46,548 nucleotides of DNA from JAFAGX01 sp035623255 (lineage in GTDB: Bacteria > Acidobacteriota > Terriglobia > Terriglobales > Acidobacteriaceae). The translations under genes and the position numbers were made by a program. The notes beneath the pieces were generated by a model, which worked only from the letters and a program-made list of their open reading frames with translations, had not been told where the DNA came from and ran no database searches. The stretch's first letter is position 1; each line of letters opens with the position of its first letter. Below, one piece after another: positions 15,512 to 23,993 of this stretch. The stretch lies in contig DASPTU010000022.1 of the NCBI GenBank assembly GCA_035623255.1, positions 1-46,548 on the forward strand, in the 5' to 3' direction.

Positions 15512-15808
15512 ATTACGTCTCCGGCTGTGAACTGAATTTGGCGGAGTGAGGCATTAAATTCGGCAGACGACTACCCTTTTCGTATTTCAATTGCTGACGC
15601 GTTCCTCGAAGTTGGTCCGGCTTGTGCTGCATCCGGTAATCACTGTTATTTGCCAATTAGCGTCGGTAGCTGCACTATGATTGGGCTCGATCCGCCAGGT
15701 TGTGGGGATCGGTCACGGCGCGAGATCGATTTTCTGAAAACCGAAATGCTTTCGGGCGTATCTGTTGGGGAATGTCTTGTTGCTAAAGTAAAACGTCAAC
15801 AGAAATAA
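15512..15808. other. Intergenic region, nothing recognised
   Basis: These 297 bases between the HEAT protein and the PAS kinase hold no supported gene, repeat or terminator. They presumably contain the kinase promoter, which I could not locate. Confidence 0.4.
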
Positions 15809-16993
15809 ATGACATCGCAGAAAACACCGAATAATTTAATGCAGTCGGAACAGCGGTTTCGCCATTTCCTGGAGGCGGTGAAGGATTACGCCATTTACAC
15901 GCTCGATCCGGAAGGGTGTGTGACCAGCTGGAACCAGGGGGCAGAGCGCATCAAGGGATACGCGGCTTCGCAGGTCATCGGCCAGAATTTCTCTTTGTTT
16001 TTCACCGAGGAAGACAGGAGAGAAGGAAAGCCCGAACATGAACTGCGGGTCGCGGCGGAGCAGGGCAGGTTTGAAACCGAAGCCTGGCGCGTGCGCAAGG
16101 GCGGCTCACAGTTCTGGGCCAACGTGGTGCTCACGGCGATTAAGGATGAAAGCGGGCTGTTAATCGGGTTTGTAAAGGTGACGCGCGATTCTACAGAAAG
16201 GATGCGCGTGGATGAGGCTTTGCGCCAAACCAGCACTGCACTCGCCGCGGAGGTAGAGGAGCGCAAAGCAACGGAGCAAAGGCTGGCGGCCTCAGAGCGC
16301 TCTCTGCGTGAGCTCTCGATGCATCTTCTGCGCTCACAAGATGAAGAGCGAAGGCGCATTGGCAGAGAGCTTCACGACAGTTTGGGACAGTATCTGGCAG
16401 TACTGAAGATGAATCTGGATTCGCTGTACTCGGCAACTGAAGGCAGTTTCAATGGTTCGACGAAATTGCTAGCAGATTGTGTACGTCTAGCTGAGGAATC
16501 GATTAAGGAGATGCGCACAATCTCTTACCTCCTCTATCCCCCGATGCTTGAAGAGGTCGGTCTGAAATCGGCGATTCCCTGGTATCTTGAAGGGTTTTCA
16601 AAACGCAGCAATATCGAAATTAAGTTTGAAATAAGTCCGGATTTTGGGCGGCTGTCACCTGAGCTGGAGCTGGCGCTGTTCAGGGTACTTCAGGAGAGCC
16701 TGACTAACGTCCACCGGCATTCTGAAAGTTCTGTAGCCAGTGTTTGGCTATCGGCGAAGGAAGGACGCGTAACCCTGGAAATCGACGACAGAGGGAAAGG
16801 AATCCCCGCGAAGCTTCTGCCGGGTTCGGAAGACGACTGGTCTGCCTCCCTGGGCGTAGGGCTGCGAGGAATGCATGAGCGCATGCAACAGCTCGGAGGA
16901 AGACTTGAAATCCGATCCTCCAATAAGGGGACGACTGTGAGAGCCAGTGCTCCTATCGGCCACCCGGCATCGACACTAAGCAAGTCGGCGTAG
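15809..16993 (+). CDS. PAS-domain sensor histidine kinase (HisKA_3/NarX-like)
   Basis: A 394-residue cytoplasmic kinase with no membrane segment. An N-terminal PAS domain (residues ~13-130: DYAIYTLDPEGCVTSWN, GFVKVTRD) is followed by a coiled linker (~133-175). The HisKA_3 dimerisation helix carries the phospho-acceptor His189 (RRIGRELHDSLGQYLAVLK). The HATPase domain has LQESLTNVHRHS (N box), DRGKGIP (G1) and GVGLRGMHERM (G2). Kinases of this class usually pair with NarL-type regulators, but none adjoins it; the nearest receiver is at 14065-14436. The PAS ligand is unknown. Confidence 0.93.
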   Translation: MTSQKTPNNLMQSEQRFRHFLEAVKDYAIYTLDPEGCVTSWNQGAERIKGYAASQVIGQNFSLFFTEEDRREGKPEHELRVAAEQGRFETEAWRVRKGGSQFWANVVLTAIKDESGLLIGFVKVTRDSTERMRVDEALRQTSTALAAEVEERKATEQRLAASERSLRELSMHLLRSQDEERRRIGRELHDSLGQYLAVLKMNLDSLYSATEGSFNGSTKLLADCVRLAEESIKEMRTISYLLYPPMLEEVGLKSAIPWYLEGFSKRSNIEIKFEISPDFGRLSPELELALFRVLQESLTNVHRHSESSVASVWLSAKEGRVTLEIDDRGKGIPAKLLPGSEDDWSASLGVGLRGMHERMQQLGGRLEIRSSNKGTTVRASAPIGHPASTLSKSA

Positions 16994-17052
16994 CTCGGAC
17001 CCTGTTGCTGATCGCAATACGCATTTCTGTTGGCGGGAACCGGCAGGCCACC

Positions 17053-17520
17053 TCAATTCTGTGCGCCGGGCTCCACGGATTTCGGAAAAGATTTGAACAC
17101 GACATCGCGGGATTTGGAAGAAGTCTTGTTGTTCGCGTCGGTGCGGAACTCTATCAAGGTCCCTTTCAGGATGTGAAAACCTTCGTCATTCGGGGTTTGA
17201 GCGCTGCCTCTCTCGACTCTTCCTTTGAACTCAAACCACACACCGTGCACGGTTTTGGTGCTGAAGATCAGTTTCTGACCCGTGAGATTTCCCTCCTTGA
17301 AGAATTGGTTGAGAAAAGTGCCGCGATCGCTCTCGCCATCCCCGTAGCGTGAAATAAAGCCCGCAACCCGCCCCGAATCTTCGACGGTGATCTGCACGAA
17401 CTCGCCCTCCTGCAAGAACGTATACATGCCAGAGTAGTTCTCGTCGGGTGGTGGTGTGGCATTCTGCGCTATGAGTAGCGAAGCAATTAAGGAGTGGCAA
17501 AGGAGCGCCCAAATTTTCAT
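17053..17520 (-). CDS. Exported hypothetical protein
   Basis: A 155-residue protein with a signal peptide (MKIWALLCHSLIASLLIAQNA) and a beta-rich mature domain with repeated Gly/Phe/Thr strands (GMYTFLQEGEFVQITVEDSG, GQKLIFSTKTVHGVWFEFKG). I start at the ATG at 17520, which gives the signal peptide. A longer in-frame reading to 17685 runs through the dispersed repeat and adds non-protein-like sequence. Family not recognised; the pattern resembles small secreted beta-sandwich proteins common in soil acidobacteria (weak inference). Confidence 0.65.
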   Translation of the reverse strand: MKIWALLCHSLIASLLIAQNATPPPDENYSGMYTFLQEGEFVQITVEDSGRVAGFISRYGDGESDRGTFLNQFFKEGNLTGQKLIFSTKTVHGVWFEFKGRVERGSAQTPNDEGFHILKGTLIEFRTDANNKTSSKSRDVVFKSFPKSVEPGAQN

Positions 17521-17565
17521 AACGATATTACAGCATGGAAACGATGCCGGAGGAACTCGGGAAGT

Positions 17566-17707
17566 GGTGCAGTTCGACAAGGGAAGCGATCCAAGCGCGC
17601 GATTATTGCGTCCCAGGAAACGCGACGCTTGGCGCGGATCGCCCGGATCCCTCGCTGTGCAAAGGCAGCTTGCTCGGGATGACAATCAAACTGCACCAGT
17701 ACCGAAA
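17566..17707 (+). repeat. Dispersed ~142-bp repeat, copy 2
   Basis: This is the same element as at 14464-14604, in direct orientation, with a few substitutions and one or two single-base indels. It lies between the divergent exported-protein gene and the TonB-like gene, 35 bases before a TATAAT box. Confidence 0.85.
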
Positions 17708-17741
17708 CTCGCGGCTACTTCGTAAGCGGATATTCGCCAGC

Positions 17742-17747
17742 TATAAT
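17742..17747 (+). promoter_or_regulatory. Candidate -10 box for the TonB-like gene
   Basis: A perfect TATAAT lies 30 bases before the ATG at 17778. TTCGTA at 17719-17724 is a weak -35 candidate with a 17-base spacer. Confidence 0.4.
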
Positions 17748-17777
17748 TGAGCAACTCTGGCCAGATCGATACCGCGT

Positions 17778-19526
17778 ATGAAACCGGGTTTCCGGCTAAT
17801 TGAGAACGCGCTACGCCGAGCGATGAACCCGGTTGCAGCGCCTGAATTTCTGATCCGAATTGATCCCTGGCACAAGACATTCGCACGCAATCTCCTTGAT
17901 CTGGTTTGGCCACACCACGAGCCGCTGTTGGAGCTGTCATCCACTCCGGGTGACTTCTGGATTGATGTCTTCGTGCAGAGACGGCTTCCGTTTGCGAGGT
18001 TTGCGCAATCCGCTGCTTTTCATCTAGCGGGGATCTTGCTGGTCTGGGGCGGCGCTCAAGTGTGGCCCCGACCGCATGCCGCACCGACGATGGCGTTCCG
18101 AACCTCAGACGTGGTCAGGTATGACCTGTCCGAATACCTTCCACCACTTAACACCGGCATCTCGCCCACGGCAACACCGCAGCCAGGTGATCCAGTTTAT
18201 GCGCCGCAGCCGATTATTTCAGTGCCTCCGCAACCGGACAACCGTCGACAGACAATTGTGACCCCACCCGCTCTGAAGTTGAATCGCGACGTGCGGATGC
18301 CAAACGTTGTAGCTTGGGAGCAGACAACCCCGGCCTTGCCTGTTCCTGCAGTCCCTGCGGTCACGCGCATCGCGAAAGTACGAGTTCCGGCTTCGCCCGC
18401 ATTTGTCGTCGCGCCGCCACCGGTCGTGAGCGAGACTAACACTTACCGGGTGCCCGTTTTGCCGAACTCTGTCATTGCACCGACGCCAGAAGTCAGCGCT
18501 GCCGCCAGCCCGCGGACGGTTGCCATGCCGCAGCCTGCGATTGTTGCGCCGCCTCCCGGCATCCAGATGGCCGCACTCCGCAAAGTGAGTGATGTGAATG
18601 TTGGGCCTGCGCCGGTCGTGGCTCCCGCGCCACAGTTGCCGGTGGACGAGCAACAGGCTTTGCCCAACTTGTCCAGGAATTCTCTAGGAAACTCTGGGGC
18701 GAGTGTTGTACCACCACCTCCGAGTGTTCAGGGAGTAGATGGAGCGCATGAGGATGGGCGGCTGATTGCGTTGAGCCTTCATCCCGAGCCACCTACCTTT
18801 CCTGTCGAGGCGCCGAATGGCAACCGCCGGGGTGTTTTCGCAGCAACTCCCAACGGGCACACGGGAAGTACCGGGGCACCGGAGGCTTTCTCGAGTCATG
18901 TGGATAAATGGCTAAGTGGGCCTCGCTCAGGAGAGAGCGTTCGAGGTGCCCCTTCCGGACTGTTCGTCGGCACTGCTAAAGCACAGAGCAGCCCTTCGAG
19001 CGGAGCAGGCTCGCCGGAGAACGATCCGCGAAGCTCCGATCCAGATCCACCGGTCGTAGCACGGGCGACTGCCGGGCGAGCTCTCGCTGCGGAGATTTCG
19101 GCCGCGCAGGAAAGCGACTCAGAGCGGCAAGTCTTTGGAGCCCGCAAGTCCTATTCGATGACGCTGAATGCGCCGAACCTGAACTCTGCGGGCGGCAGCC
19201 TGGTAATGCATTTTTCAGAATTGCAGCAAGAGCAAAAGCAAGGCGATCTTTTTGCTCCCGTGATTACCCGGGCGGCTGCTCCGGGGTATCCGCTGGAGCT
19301 GATGCGGGAGAATGTGCAGGGAACAGTCGAGTTGAGCGCCGTAATCCGCACGGATGGCTCGGTGAGTGATGTGCGGGTATTGAGCAGCAGCGATGACCGG
19401 CTGGAGCAGTACGCGCGAACGGCTCTTCTACGCTGGCAGTTCCTTCCTGCTCTTAGAAACGGCGAGCCGGTGCCGCTGCAGGCCGTCGTAAAAATTCCGT
19501 TCAAGGCCCGGAATGTACGCTTCTAA
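17778..19526 (+). CDS. TonB-like energy-transducer family protein with long Pro-rich linker
   Basis: A 582-residue protein. Unusually, ~72 residues precede the single membrane helix (~74-92, SAAFHLAGILLVWGG). About 380 residues rich in Pro, Ala and Val follow (VVAPPPVVSET, AIVAPPPGIQ), then Ser/Gly-rich sequence. It ends in a TonB C-terminal domain over roughly the last 95 residues (GYPLELMRENVQGTVELSAV, DGSVSDVRVLSSSD, LRWQFLPALRNGEPV). The TonB domain would contact outer-membrane receptors across the periplasm. No exbB/exbD genes are nearby. The long cytosolic N-terminal part has no recognised motif. Confidence 0.85.
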   Translation: MKPGFRLIENALRRAMNPVAAPEFLIRIDPWHKTFARNLLDLVWPHHEPLLELSSTPGDFWIDVFVQRRLPFARFAQSAAFHLAGILLVWGGAQVWPRPHAAPTMAFRTSDVVRYDLSEYLPPLNTGISPTATPQPGDPVYAPQPIISVPPQPDNRRQTIVTPPALKLNRDVRMPNVVAWEQTTPALPVPAVPAVTRIAKVRVPASPAFVVAPPPVVSETNTYRVPVLPNSVIAPTPEVSAAASPRTVAMPQPAIVAPPPGIQMAALRKVSDVNVGPAPVVAPAPQLPVDEQQALPNLSRNSLGNSGASVVPPPPSVQGVDGAHEDGRLIALSLHPEPPTFPVEAPNGNRRGVFAATPNGHTGSTGAPEAFSSHVDKWLSGPRSGESVRGAPSGLFVGTAKAQSSPSSGAGSPENDPRSSDPDPPVVARATAGRALAAEISAAQESDSERQVFGARKSYSMTLNAPNLNSAGGSLVMHFSELQQEQKQGDLFAPVITRAAAPGYPLELMRENVQGTVELSAVIRTDGSVSDVRVLSSSDDRLEQYARTALLRWQFLPALRNGEPVPLQAVVKIPFKARNVRF

Positions 19527-19572
19527 GAGTTCATCAGAGCTGCTTTTCAAAGGTGTTCAAATCAGGCATGAC

Positions 19573-20322
19573 TTAGACCTCAATCCCGAAATGTTCCTTC
19601 AAGGCCAGCCGCCATTGTTCATTAGAATCCAGAGTTGACTCGTACCTCATGCCGTTTCGCGTGATGATGAGTTTACGATCGGCAATGGTAATCCGCCCGG
19701 ACGGGGTTGCTTTGGAGCAAATGCTTTTTTGCGTAAAAGAAGATGTCGGCGAGGTTTGGTGATAATGGCACATACCCTCGAAGTCGGCCAATTGGCGCGG
19801 CGTCAGAGTAAATAGATATTGCCTTGTCCACTCGGCTTTGGGCTCGGCCATTTCCATGTGCAGCGAGCCTTCTTCCTCCACAATGCGGAACTTTCTGGGG
19901 ACTTGCGGCTGCTCAGTGTCGAGTTTCAGGAGAAGAGGCTCAAGGAAGGAGTCGCCATATCCGACGTCGGCAAGCCAAGGGTCGTCCAGATCGACGCGTA
20001 AAGTAAGATGGTCGAACTCTGGTCCATAACTTCCGTCTTGGCGAGCTACCCTCGCTGAAAGCAGGGTCACGTTGAAGCCGAGCTCTCGAAGAAGGGCAGC
20101 AAATGCCCCGTTCAGTTCGTAGCAAAACCCGCCTCGGTTCTGGCCGACGATCTTGCGAATGATTGACTGCTCATCGCAGATAATTAACCGGCCGAGCTTG
20201 ATATCGAGATTTTCGAACGGGACAGCCAGCATGTGGGCGCGATGGAGGGCACGCAGAACCGGGGCGGTAGGCTCAAGCGATCCGGTGTAGGAAATGCGGT
20301 CGAGATAGGCGGGAGCGTCCAT
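19573..20322 (-). CDS. nat: Arylamine N-acetyltransferase
   Basis: A 249-residue NAT. The catalytic triad is visible: Cys67 in RGGFCYELN, His in FDHLTLRVD (~107) and Asp in WLADVGYGDSF (~122). It transfers acetyl (or another acyl) from CoA to arylamines or hydrazines. I start at the ATG at 20322 (MDAPAYLDRISY); a longer reading to 20379 overlaps holA by 28 bases and is less conserved. It is the last gene of the psd-to-holA minus-strand run, 29 bases after holA, so probably co-transcribed. Confidence 0.92.
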   Translation of the reverse strand: MDAPAYLDRISYTGSLEPTAPVLRALHRAHMLAVPFENLDIKLGRLIICDEQSIIRKIVGQNRGGFCYELNGAFAALLRELGFNVTLLSARVARQDGSYGPEFDHLTLRVDLDDPWLADVGYGDSFLEPLLLKLDTEQPQVPRKFRIVEEEGSLHMEMAEPKAEWTRQYLFTLTPRQLADFEGMCHYHQTSPTSSFTQKSICSKATPSGRITIADRKLIITRNGMRYESTLDSNEQWRLALKEHFGIEV

Positions 20323-20351
20323 ATCTAATTGGACGTTGTGACTTGGCACTC

Positions 20352-21476
20352 CTAGACTGGCAGCTCTTCTTGGGACCACCCGGGAACCTCGGCTTTCGGC
20401 TCGGCGGTCAAGTCCAGCACCAGCTTTTCAAGCACAAGGCGCTTGCTGGGAGGATTTGATCGCAGCGCCAAGTCGGTTTTCGCTACCAGTCGAATCGCCC
20501 GTGTCAGTTCCCTCTTCGATTTGTACCGGCGGGCCTGCTTGATGATGTCATCGGCGGCGAATGGAGGCACGCGGAAGCCCTGCCACAAAGCGGCCCACAA
20601 CATGCGCTGATCGCGCACATTGCGTTCGAGTATGACAAGCATCTGGCGGAAGGTCTTGGCCAGCATGTAGAGATGGCCGATGGCGGCTTCGTCGCCTTCA
20701 CCGGTTGTCAGGATGGCGTCGAGCATGGAAAGAGCGCGCACGCGGTCTTTGGCGGAAATCGCATCGGTGAGTTCGTAGAGCGACCGCTGCTTGGCCGCCA
20801 GAACCATAGTTTCGACGTCGCCCAACGTGATGCGCTTCTTCTCGCCGACGTAGAGAATCAGTTTTTCGAGCTCATTCGAGATCATCATCATGTCGCCGCC
20901 GAGCGCGTCCACCAGCTCACGCGCGGCATCGGGATCGATTTTCACGGCGAGTGTGGCGCAATATTGGTCGATCCAGCGCACGGCCTCGCCTTCCTCCACG
21001 CGCGCCAGCTCAATGATCGCGCAGTACTCACCCATGGTCTCGCGAATGCGCTCGTAGCGCTCTTTGTCGGTGAGCTCGATTTTTCGCGCGTCGGCTGGAA
21101 TGCTGATATGGTCGGCGACAAAAATCAGGACGGCAGCGGGGTTGGGGTCTTTGCAATAGTTTTCGAGGGCCGCCAGTTTCTCTTCATTTGATCCCCGGCC
21201 AAACAGGTTCTTGACACCGCGAATAAAGAACACCTGGAAGGGCGCCATGAGGGATGGGGTGCGGGCGCGATCGAGAATCTCGGCCAGATCCGTTTCGCCC
21301 AGATCGAATTCGAAAAGACTGAAGTCGCGCAGCTCGGAGGGAACCAGATGTTCGAGGATGGCTTCGCGGCAGCGCTTGCGGAAGAATACTTCGTCACCCA
21401 CAAAAACGTAGGCCGGACGGAGCTTGCGGGATTGCACTTCGGAGACAAAGCGGTCTGCCTGTGCAAAGGCCCGCAT
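20352..21476 (-). CDS. holA: DNA polymerase III delta subunit
   Basis: A 374-residue HolA. The N-terminal clamp-loader domain starts with LRPAYVFVGDEVFFRKRC and contains the FFIRGVKNLF region; there is no Walker A, as usual for delta. The middle has VDALGGDMMMISNELEKLILY and the C-terminal collar domain the ALSMLDAILTTGEGDEAAIG and RYKSKRELTRAIRLVAKTDLAL blocks. Delta opens the beta clamp in the clamp-loader complex. Its ATG overlaps the lptE stop by one base (TGATG), giving translational coupling, as in the common lptE-holA gene pair. Confidence 0.95.
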   Translation of the reverse strand: MRAFAQADRFVSEVQSRKLRPAYVFVGDEVFFRKRCREAILEHLVPSELRDFSLFEFDLGETDLAEILDRARTPSLMAPFQVFFIRGVKNLFGRGSNEEKLAALENYCKDPNPAAVLIFVADHISIPADARKIELTDKERYERIRETMGEYCAIIELARVEEGEAVRWIDQYCATLAVKIDPDAARELVDALGGDMMMISNELEKLILYVGEKKRITLGDVETMVLAAKQRSLYELTDAISAKDRVRALSMLDAILTTGEGDEAAIGHLYMLAKTFRQMLVILERNVRDQRMLWAALWQGFRVPPFAADDIIKQARRYKSKRELTRAIRLVAKTDLALRSNPPSKRLVLEKLVLDLTAEPKAEVPGWSQEELPV

Positions 21477-22036
21477 CAGAAGCCCTCCAGGATGTTGGAG
21501 AGGAGAGTTTGCGCGAAATCACGGGAAAGCCGCTGGAATGCCGGAGTATCTTCCTCAAAGAAAGCGTTTGGATCGCGCGAGACGTCGTATTGCTCGCGAA
21601 ACAGATAGGACGGGTTCTGGTACAACATCTTGCCCTGCTTGTCTTGCAAGGTAACGCTCATGGAAATGACCACCAGCACGCTGGCCGCTCGCCCGGTAGT
21701 GGAATCGTAGGTGAGCGGCGTGGTGTATGTGGAAAGCACGGTACCCCGCAACGTGGCATCAGCGTCGTCATCAGCTTTGCTGATGACATGATAATTGGTT
21801 CGGGTCAGCATCTCGCGGACCACCGCTGCTGTCAGCATCTGCTCGATTTTATAAGTGTGAGTCTGATTGACAAAGGCGGGAATCGCAATGGTACGGACGT
21901 CCTGCGGAATTGCCGTATTATGCCCGGCTGGGTGATAGCCGCAGGCGACGATAAACAACCCGAGCAGAACTTCGCCGATGACTGCGGCTTTGCGAAAGGC
22001 TCTCGCGGGCGACGGCACCCGCGCCCCATATGTCAT
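21476..22036 (-). CDS. lptE: LPS-assembly lipoprotein LptE
   Basis: A 186-residue lipoprotein. The signal peptide is VIGEVLLGLFIVAC with lipobox IVAC and acylated Cys32, followed by GYHPAG as in LptE. The mature domain has TIAIPAFVNQTHTYKIEQML and repeated beta strands (ATLRGTVLSTYTTPLTY). LptE plugs the LptD outer-membrane LPS translocon, so an LPS-bearing envelope is implied. The ATG at 22036 overlaps the upstream gene's stop (ATGA); a longer reading to 22081 is unlikely. Confidence 0.92.
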   Translation of the reverse strand: MTYGARVPSPARAFRKAAVIGEVLLGLFIVACGYHPAGHNTAIPQDVRTIAIPAFVNQTHTYKIEQMLTAAVVREMLTRTNYHVISKADDDADATLRGTVLSTYTTPLTYDSTTGRAASVLVVISMSVTLQDKQGKMLYQNPSYLFREQYDVSRDPNAFFEEDTPAFQRLSRDFAQTLLSNILEGF

Positions 22037-23112
22037 TGAATGGTGCCTCGCGGGCGCGTTGCAACGATCGTTTCCGCACATTCCACAGCGGTGGAGGCCG
22101 CGACCCGCAGATTATCCGAGGCGGCCCACAACCAGAATCCGTTTTGCTGGTTGGAGTCCGGCAGGACAGAGACTTGAATATCAGCCTGTCCGGCAGCATT
22201 TACGTTGGTGGGGGCATCCTCGGCGCCATGCGTAAGGTTCACATGTTCTCCGGCCAAAGCTCGCGAGATCTGCTCGATGTCGGCGACTTCATCAATCGCG
22301 ACATGGATTGCGAAGGCGTGCCCGTGGAAAATTGGGGCCTGGACGAGCAGCAGCGAGGGTAAGGGTGCATCCTTCCCCGCGATTCTTTGATAGTGCTTCA
22401 CAACCCGGTTTCCAATGGTGGAAAGAGCTGGGAGGGCGTGCTCACCGTAGCGGGACACCAGATTGAATGCGACCTGGGTATCGAAGACGTTCTTCGGCAT
22501 TTCCTGGAAAGAGAGCAGCTTCACAGTTTGCTCGTGCAGTTCGTCCATGCCTTTCTGTCCGTGCTCGGAAGCCGGCTCGAACACGGTGGCGACGATCCCT
22601 TTCAGGCTGAAACGCTTTTGCAGGCGCAAGGTGAGCAGGGCCATCACCACGGCTGCGGGATGGGCGATCACCGAGGGGCCGGGTTGCAGTTGAGGGGGCA
22701 GTGTATGCCCCAACTGGCGTTCGATCCACGGTGAACGCACAGCAGCTTCCGGCTCGTCTTCCAGAGCGAACGACAAATCGACGATGGCGCTGCCTAGATC
22801 GCGAGCGATTTTCCAGTTTTTCCGAGTGCAATCAGGATCCGAGGCAAAGAATGTGACATCCATGTTGCGGAACTCATCGGCCCGCACTCTCTGGATGAAC
22901 GTGACTTCATCGTGCACCGCTTCAAGTTGGCCGAGTGACTCGTCATCGTCGAGCAGCTTCACATCAACAGAAGGGAAGTTGCGGGCGTCCAGAACCTCGG
23001 CCACTTCCTTCCCCTTGAGTGTGCCGGCACCGACGATGGCTACCCGGTAGAGCCCGGTCGCAGGGCCAGGATCACTACGCGACGATGGCGGTGTTTTGAC
23101 GTTTGAGCTCAC
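22033..23112 (-). CDS. Aspartate-semialdehyde dehydrogenase homologue lacking the catalytic Cys (Usg-like)
   Basis: A 359-residue protein of the semialdehyde dehydrogenase fold. The NAD-binding strand is YRVAIVGAGTLKGKEVAEVL, and VFEPASEHGQKGMDELHEQT is the typical ASADH/Usg-1 block. True enzymes have a catalytic Cys in the NP(N)CST motif; here that place reads SVIAHPAAVVMALL with Ala instead. Only two other Cys occur, neither in a motif, while the later GHAFAIHV His is kept. It is therefore probably not an Asd enzyme. The GTG start at 23112 overlaps pssA by 4 bases (GTGA). Its place in an envelope-lipid operon suggests a structural or regulatory role (inference). Confidence 0.82.
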   Translation of the reverse strand: MSSNVKTPPSSRSDPGPATGLYRVAIVGAGTLKGKEVAEVLDARNFPSVDVKLLDDDESLGQLEAVHDEVTFIQRVRADEFRNMDVTFFASDPDCTRKNWKIARDLGSAIVDLSFALEDEPEAAVRSPWIERQLGHTLPPQLQPGPSVIAHPAAVVMALLTLRLQKRFSLKGIVATVFEPASEHGQKGMDELHEQTVKLLSFQEMPKNVFDTQVAFNLVSRYGEHALPALSTIGNRVVKHYQRIAGKDAPLPSLLLVQAPIFHGHAFAIHVAIDEVADIEQISRALAGEHVNLTHGAEDAPTNVNAAGQADIQVSVLPDSNQQNGFWLWAASDNLRVAASTAVECAETIVATRPRGTIQ

Positions 23113-23993
23113 AGGACCTGGGAGGCCTCCTGATAGGGTGGAGGTGGTGGATTGCGCTTGCGGCGAAAGACCCACTGCAAGCGCCAGATGACTCCAGACG
23201 CCATATAACCAAGCGCGGCAATAAACAGCAGCCACTGGGAAAAGAACCAGAGGCCGGCAAACAGAAGTCCGAACAGCACAATAACGCGAAAAGGCTGGCG
23301 CGCCCGCAGATCAATATCCTTGAAGCTGTAAAAGCGCCAGGTGCTAACCATCAAATAGCCTGCGGCGACGATAATCAGCATCCAGGTCACACAACTCCAG
23401 AGGGAACTGATAGGATCGCCGGCCGAAAAGTGAACAACGGCTGCGATGACGCCGGCAGCGGCGGGAATCGGCATGCCAACGAAATATTTCTTGCCGGGCC
23501 GTCCGGGGTTGGATGGCTGTGGATTGGTGGTGATGTTGAAGCGGGCCAAGCGGCTGGCGCCGGCGATAAGAAACAAGAAACTGGCGATGGCACCAAGCTG
23601 AATCATCTTTCCCGTTAGTTCGGATGATCCCAGAAAGCTCGGCAATTGCCGGAAGCCCCACATCCAGGCCAGCAAAGCAGGCGCTACTCCGAAGGTGACG
23701 ACATCGGCCAAGGAATCAAGCTCCCGGCCAAAATCGCTGGCGGTGTGAGTTATACGCGCGATGCGGCCATCGAGGCCGTCAGCTAGAACCGCAATTCCGA
23801 TAGCTTTGGCGGCATTATCGAAATGCGAGGGATCCTGGGGCGTACCGTGGGTGACCTGCAGGATGGCGTAGTAACCGAGGGCAATATTTGCGGTTGTGAA
23901 CAGAGAAGGCAGTATATACATGCCTTTGCGCAAGCGCTTCGGCGGGAGATCTTCCCGGCGACGCCGTGGAATGTCAGGAAGTTCGGGATCCAT
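23109..23993 (-). CDS. pssA: CDP-diacylglycerol-serine O-phosphatidyltransferase
   Basis: A 294-residue membrane enzyme making phosphatidylserine from CDP-diacylglycerol and L-serine. The CDP-alcohol phosphotransferase motif DG-x2-AR-x8-G-x3-D-x3-D is complete (DGRIARITHTASDFGRELD then SLAD). About seven hydrophobic segments follow, and the basic N terminus (RRRREDLPPKRLRKG) is cytosolic. It directly follows psd (TAAATG, no gap) and its stop overlaps the next gene by 4 bases, so the lipid genes form one operon. Confidence 0.95.
   Translation of the reverse strand: MDPELPDIPRRRREDLPPKRLRKGMYILPSLFTTANIALGYYAILQVTHGTPQDPSHFDNAAKAIGIAVLADGLDGRIARITHTASDFGRELDSLADVVTFGVAPALLAWMWGFRQLPSFLGSSELTGKMIQLGAIASFLFLIAGASRLARFNITTNPQPSNPGRPGKKYFVGMPIPAAAGVIAAVVHFSAGDPISSLWSCVTWMLIIVAAGYLMVSTWRFYSFKDIDLRARQPFRVIVLFGLLFAGLWFFSQWLLFIAALGYMASGVIWRLQWVFRRKRNPPPPPYQEASQVL

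Noticed and set aside
17521..17685. N-terminal extension of the exported hypothetical
   Set aside because: It reads through the dispersed repeat and would bury the signal peptide. The start at 17520 is preferred.
22033..23112. Annotation as a functional aspartate-semialdehyde dehydrogenase
   Set aside because: The catalytic Cys position is Ala, so only a homologue (Usg-like) is called.
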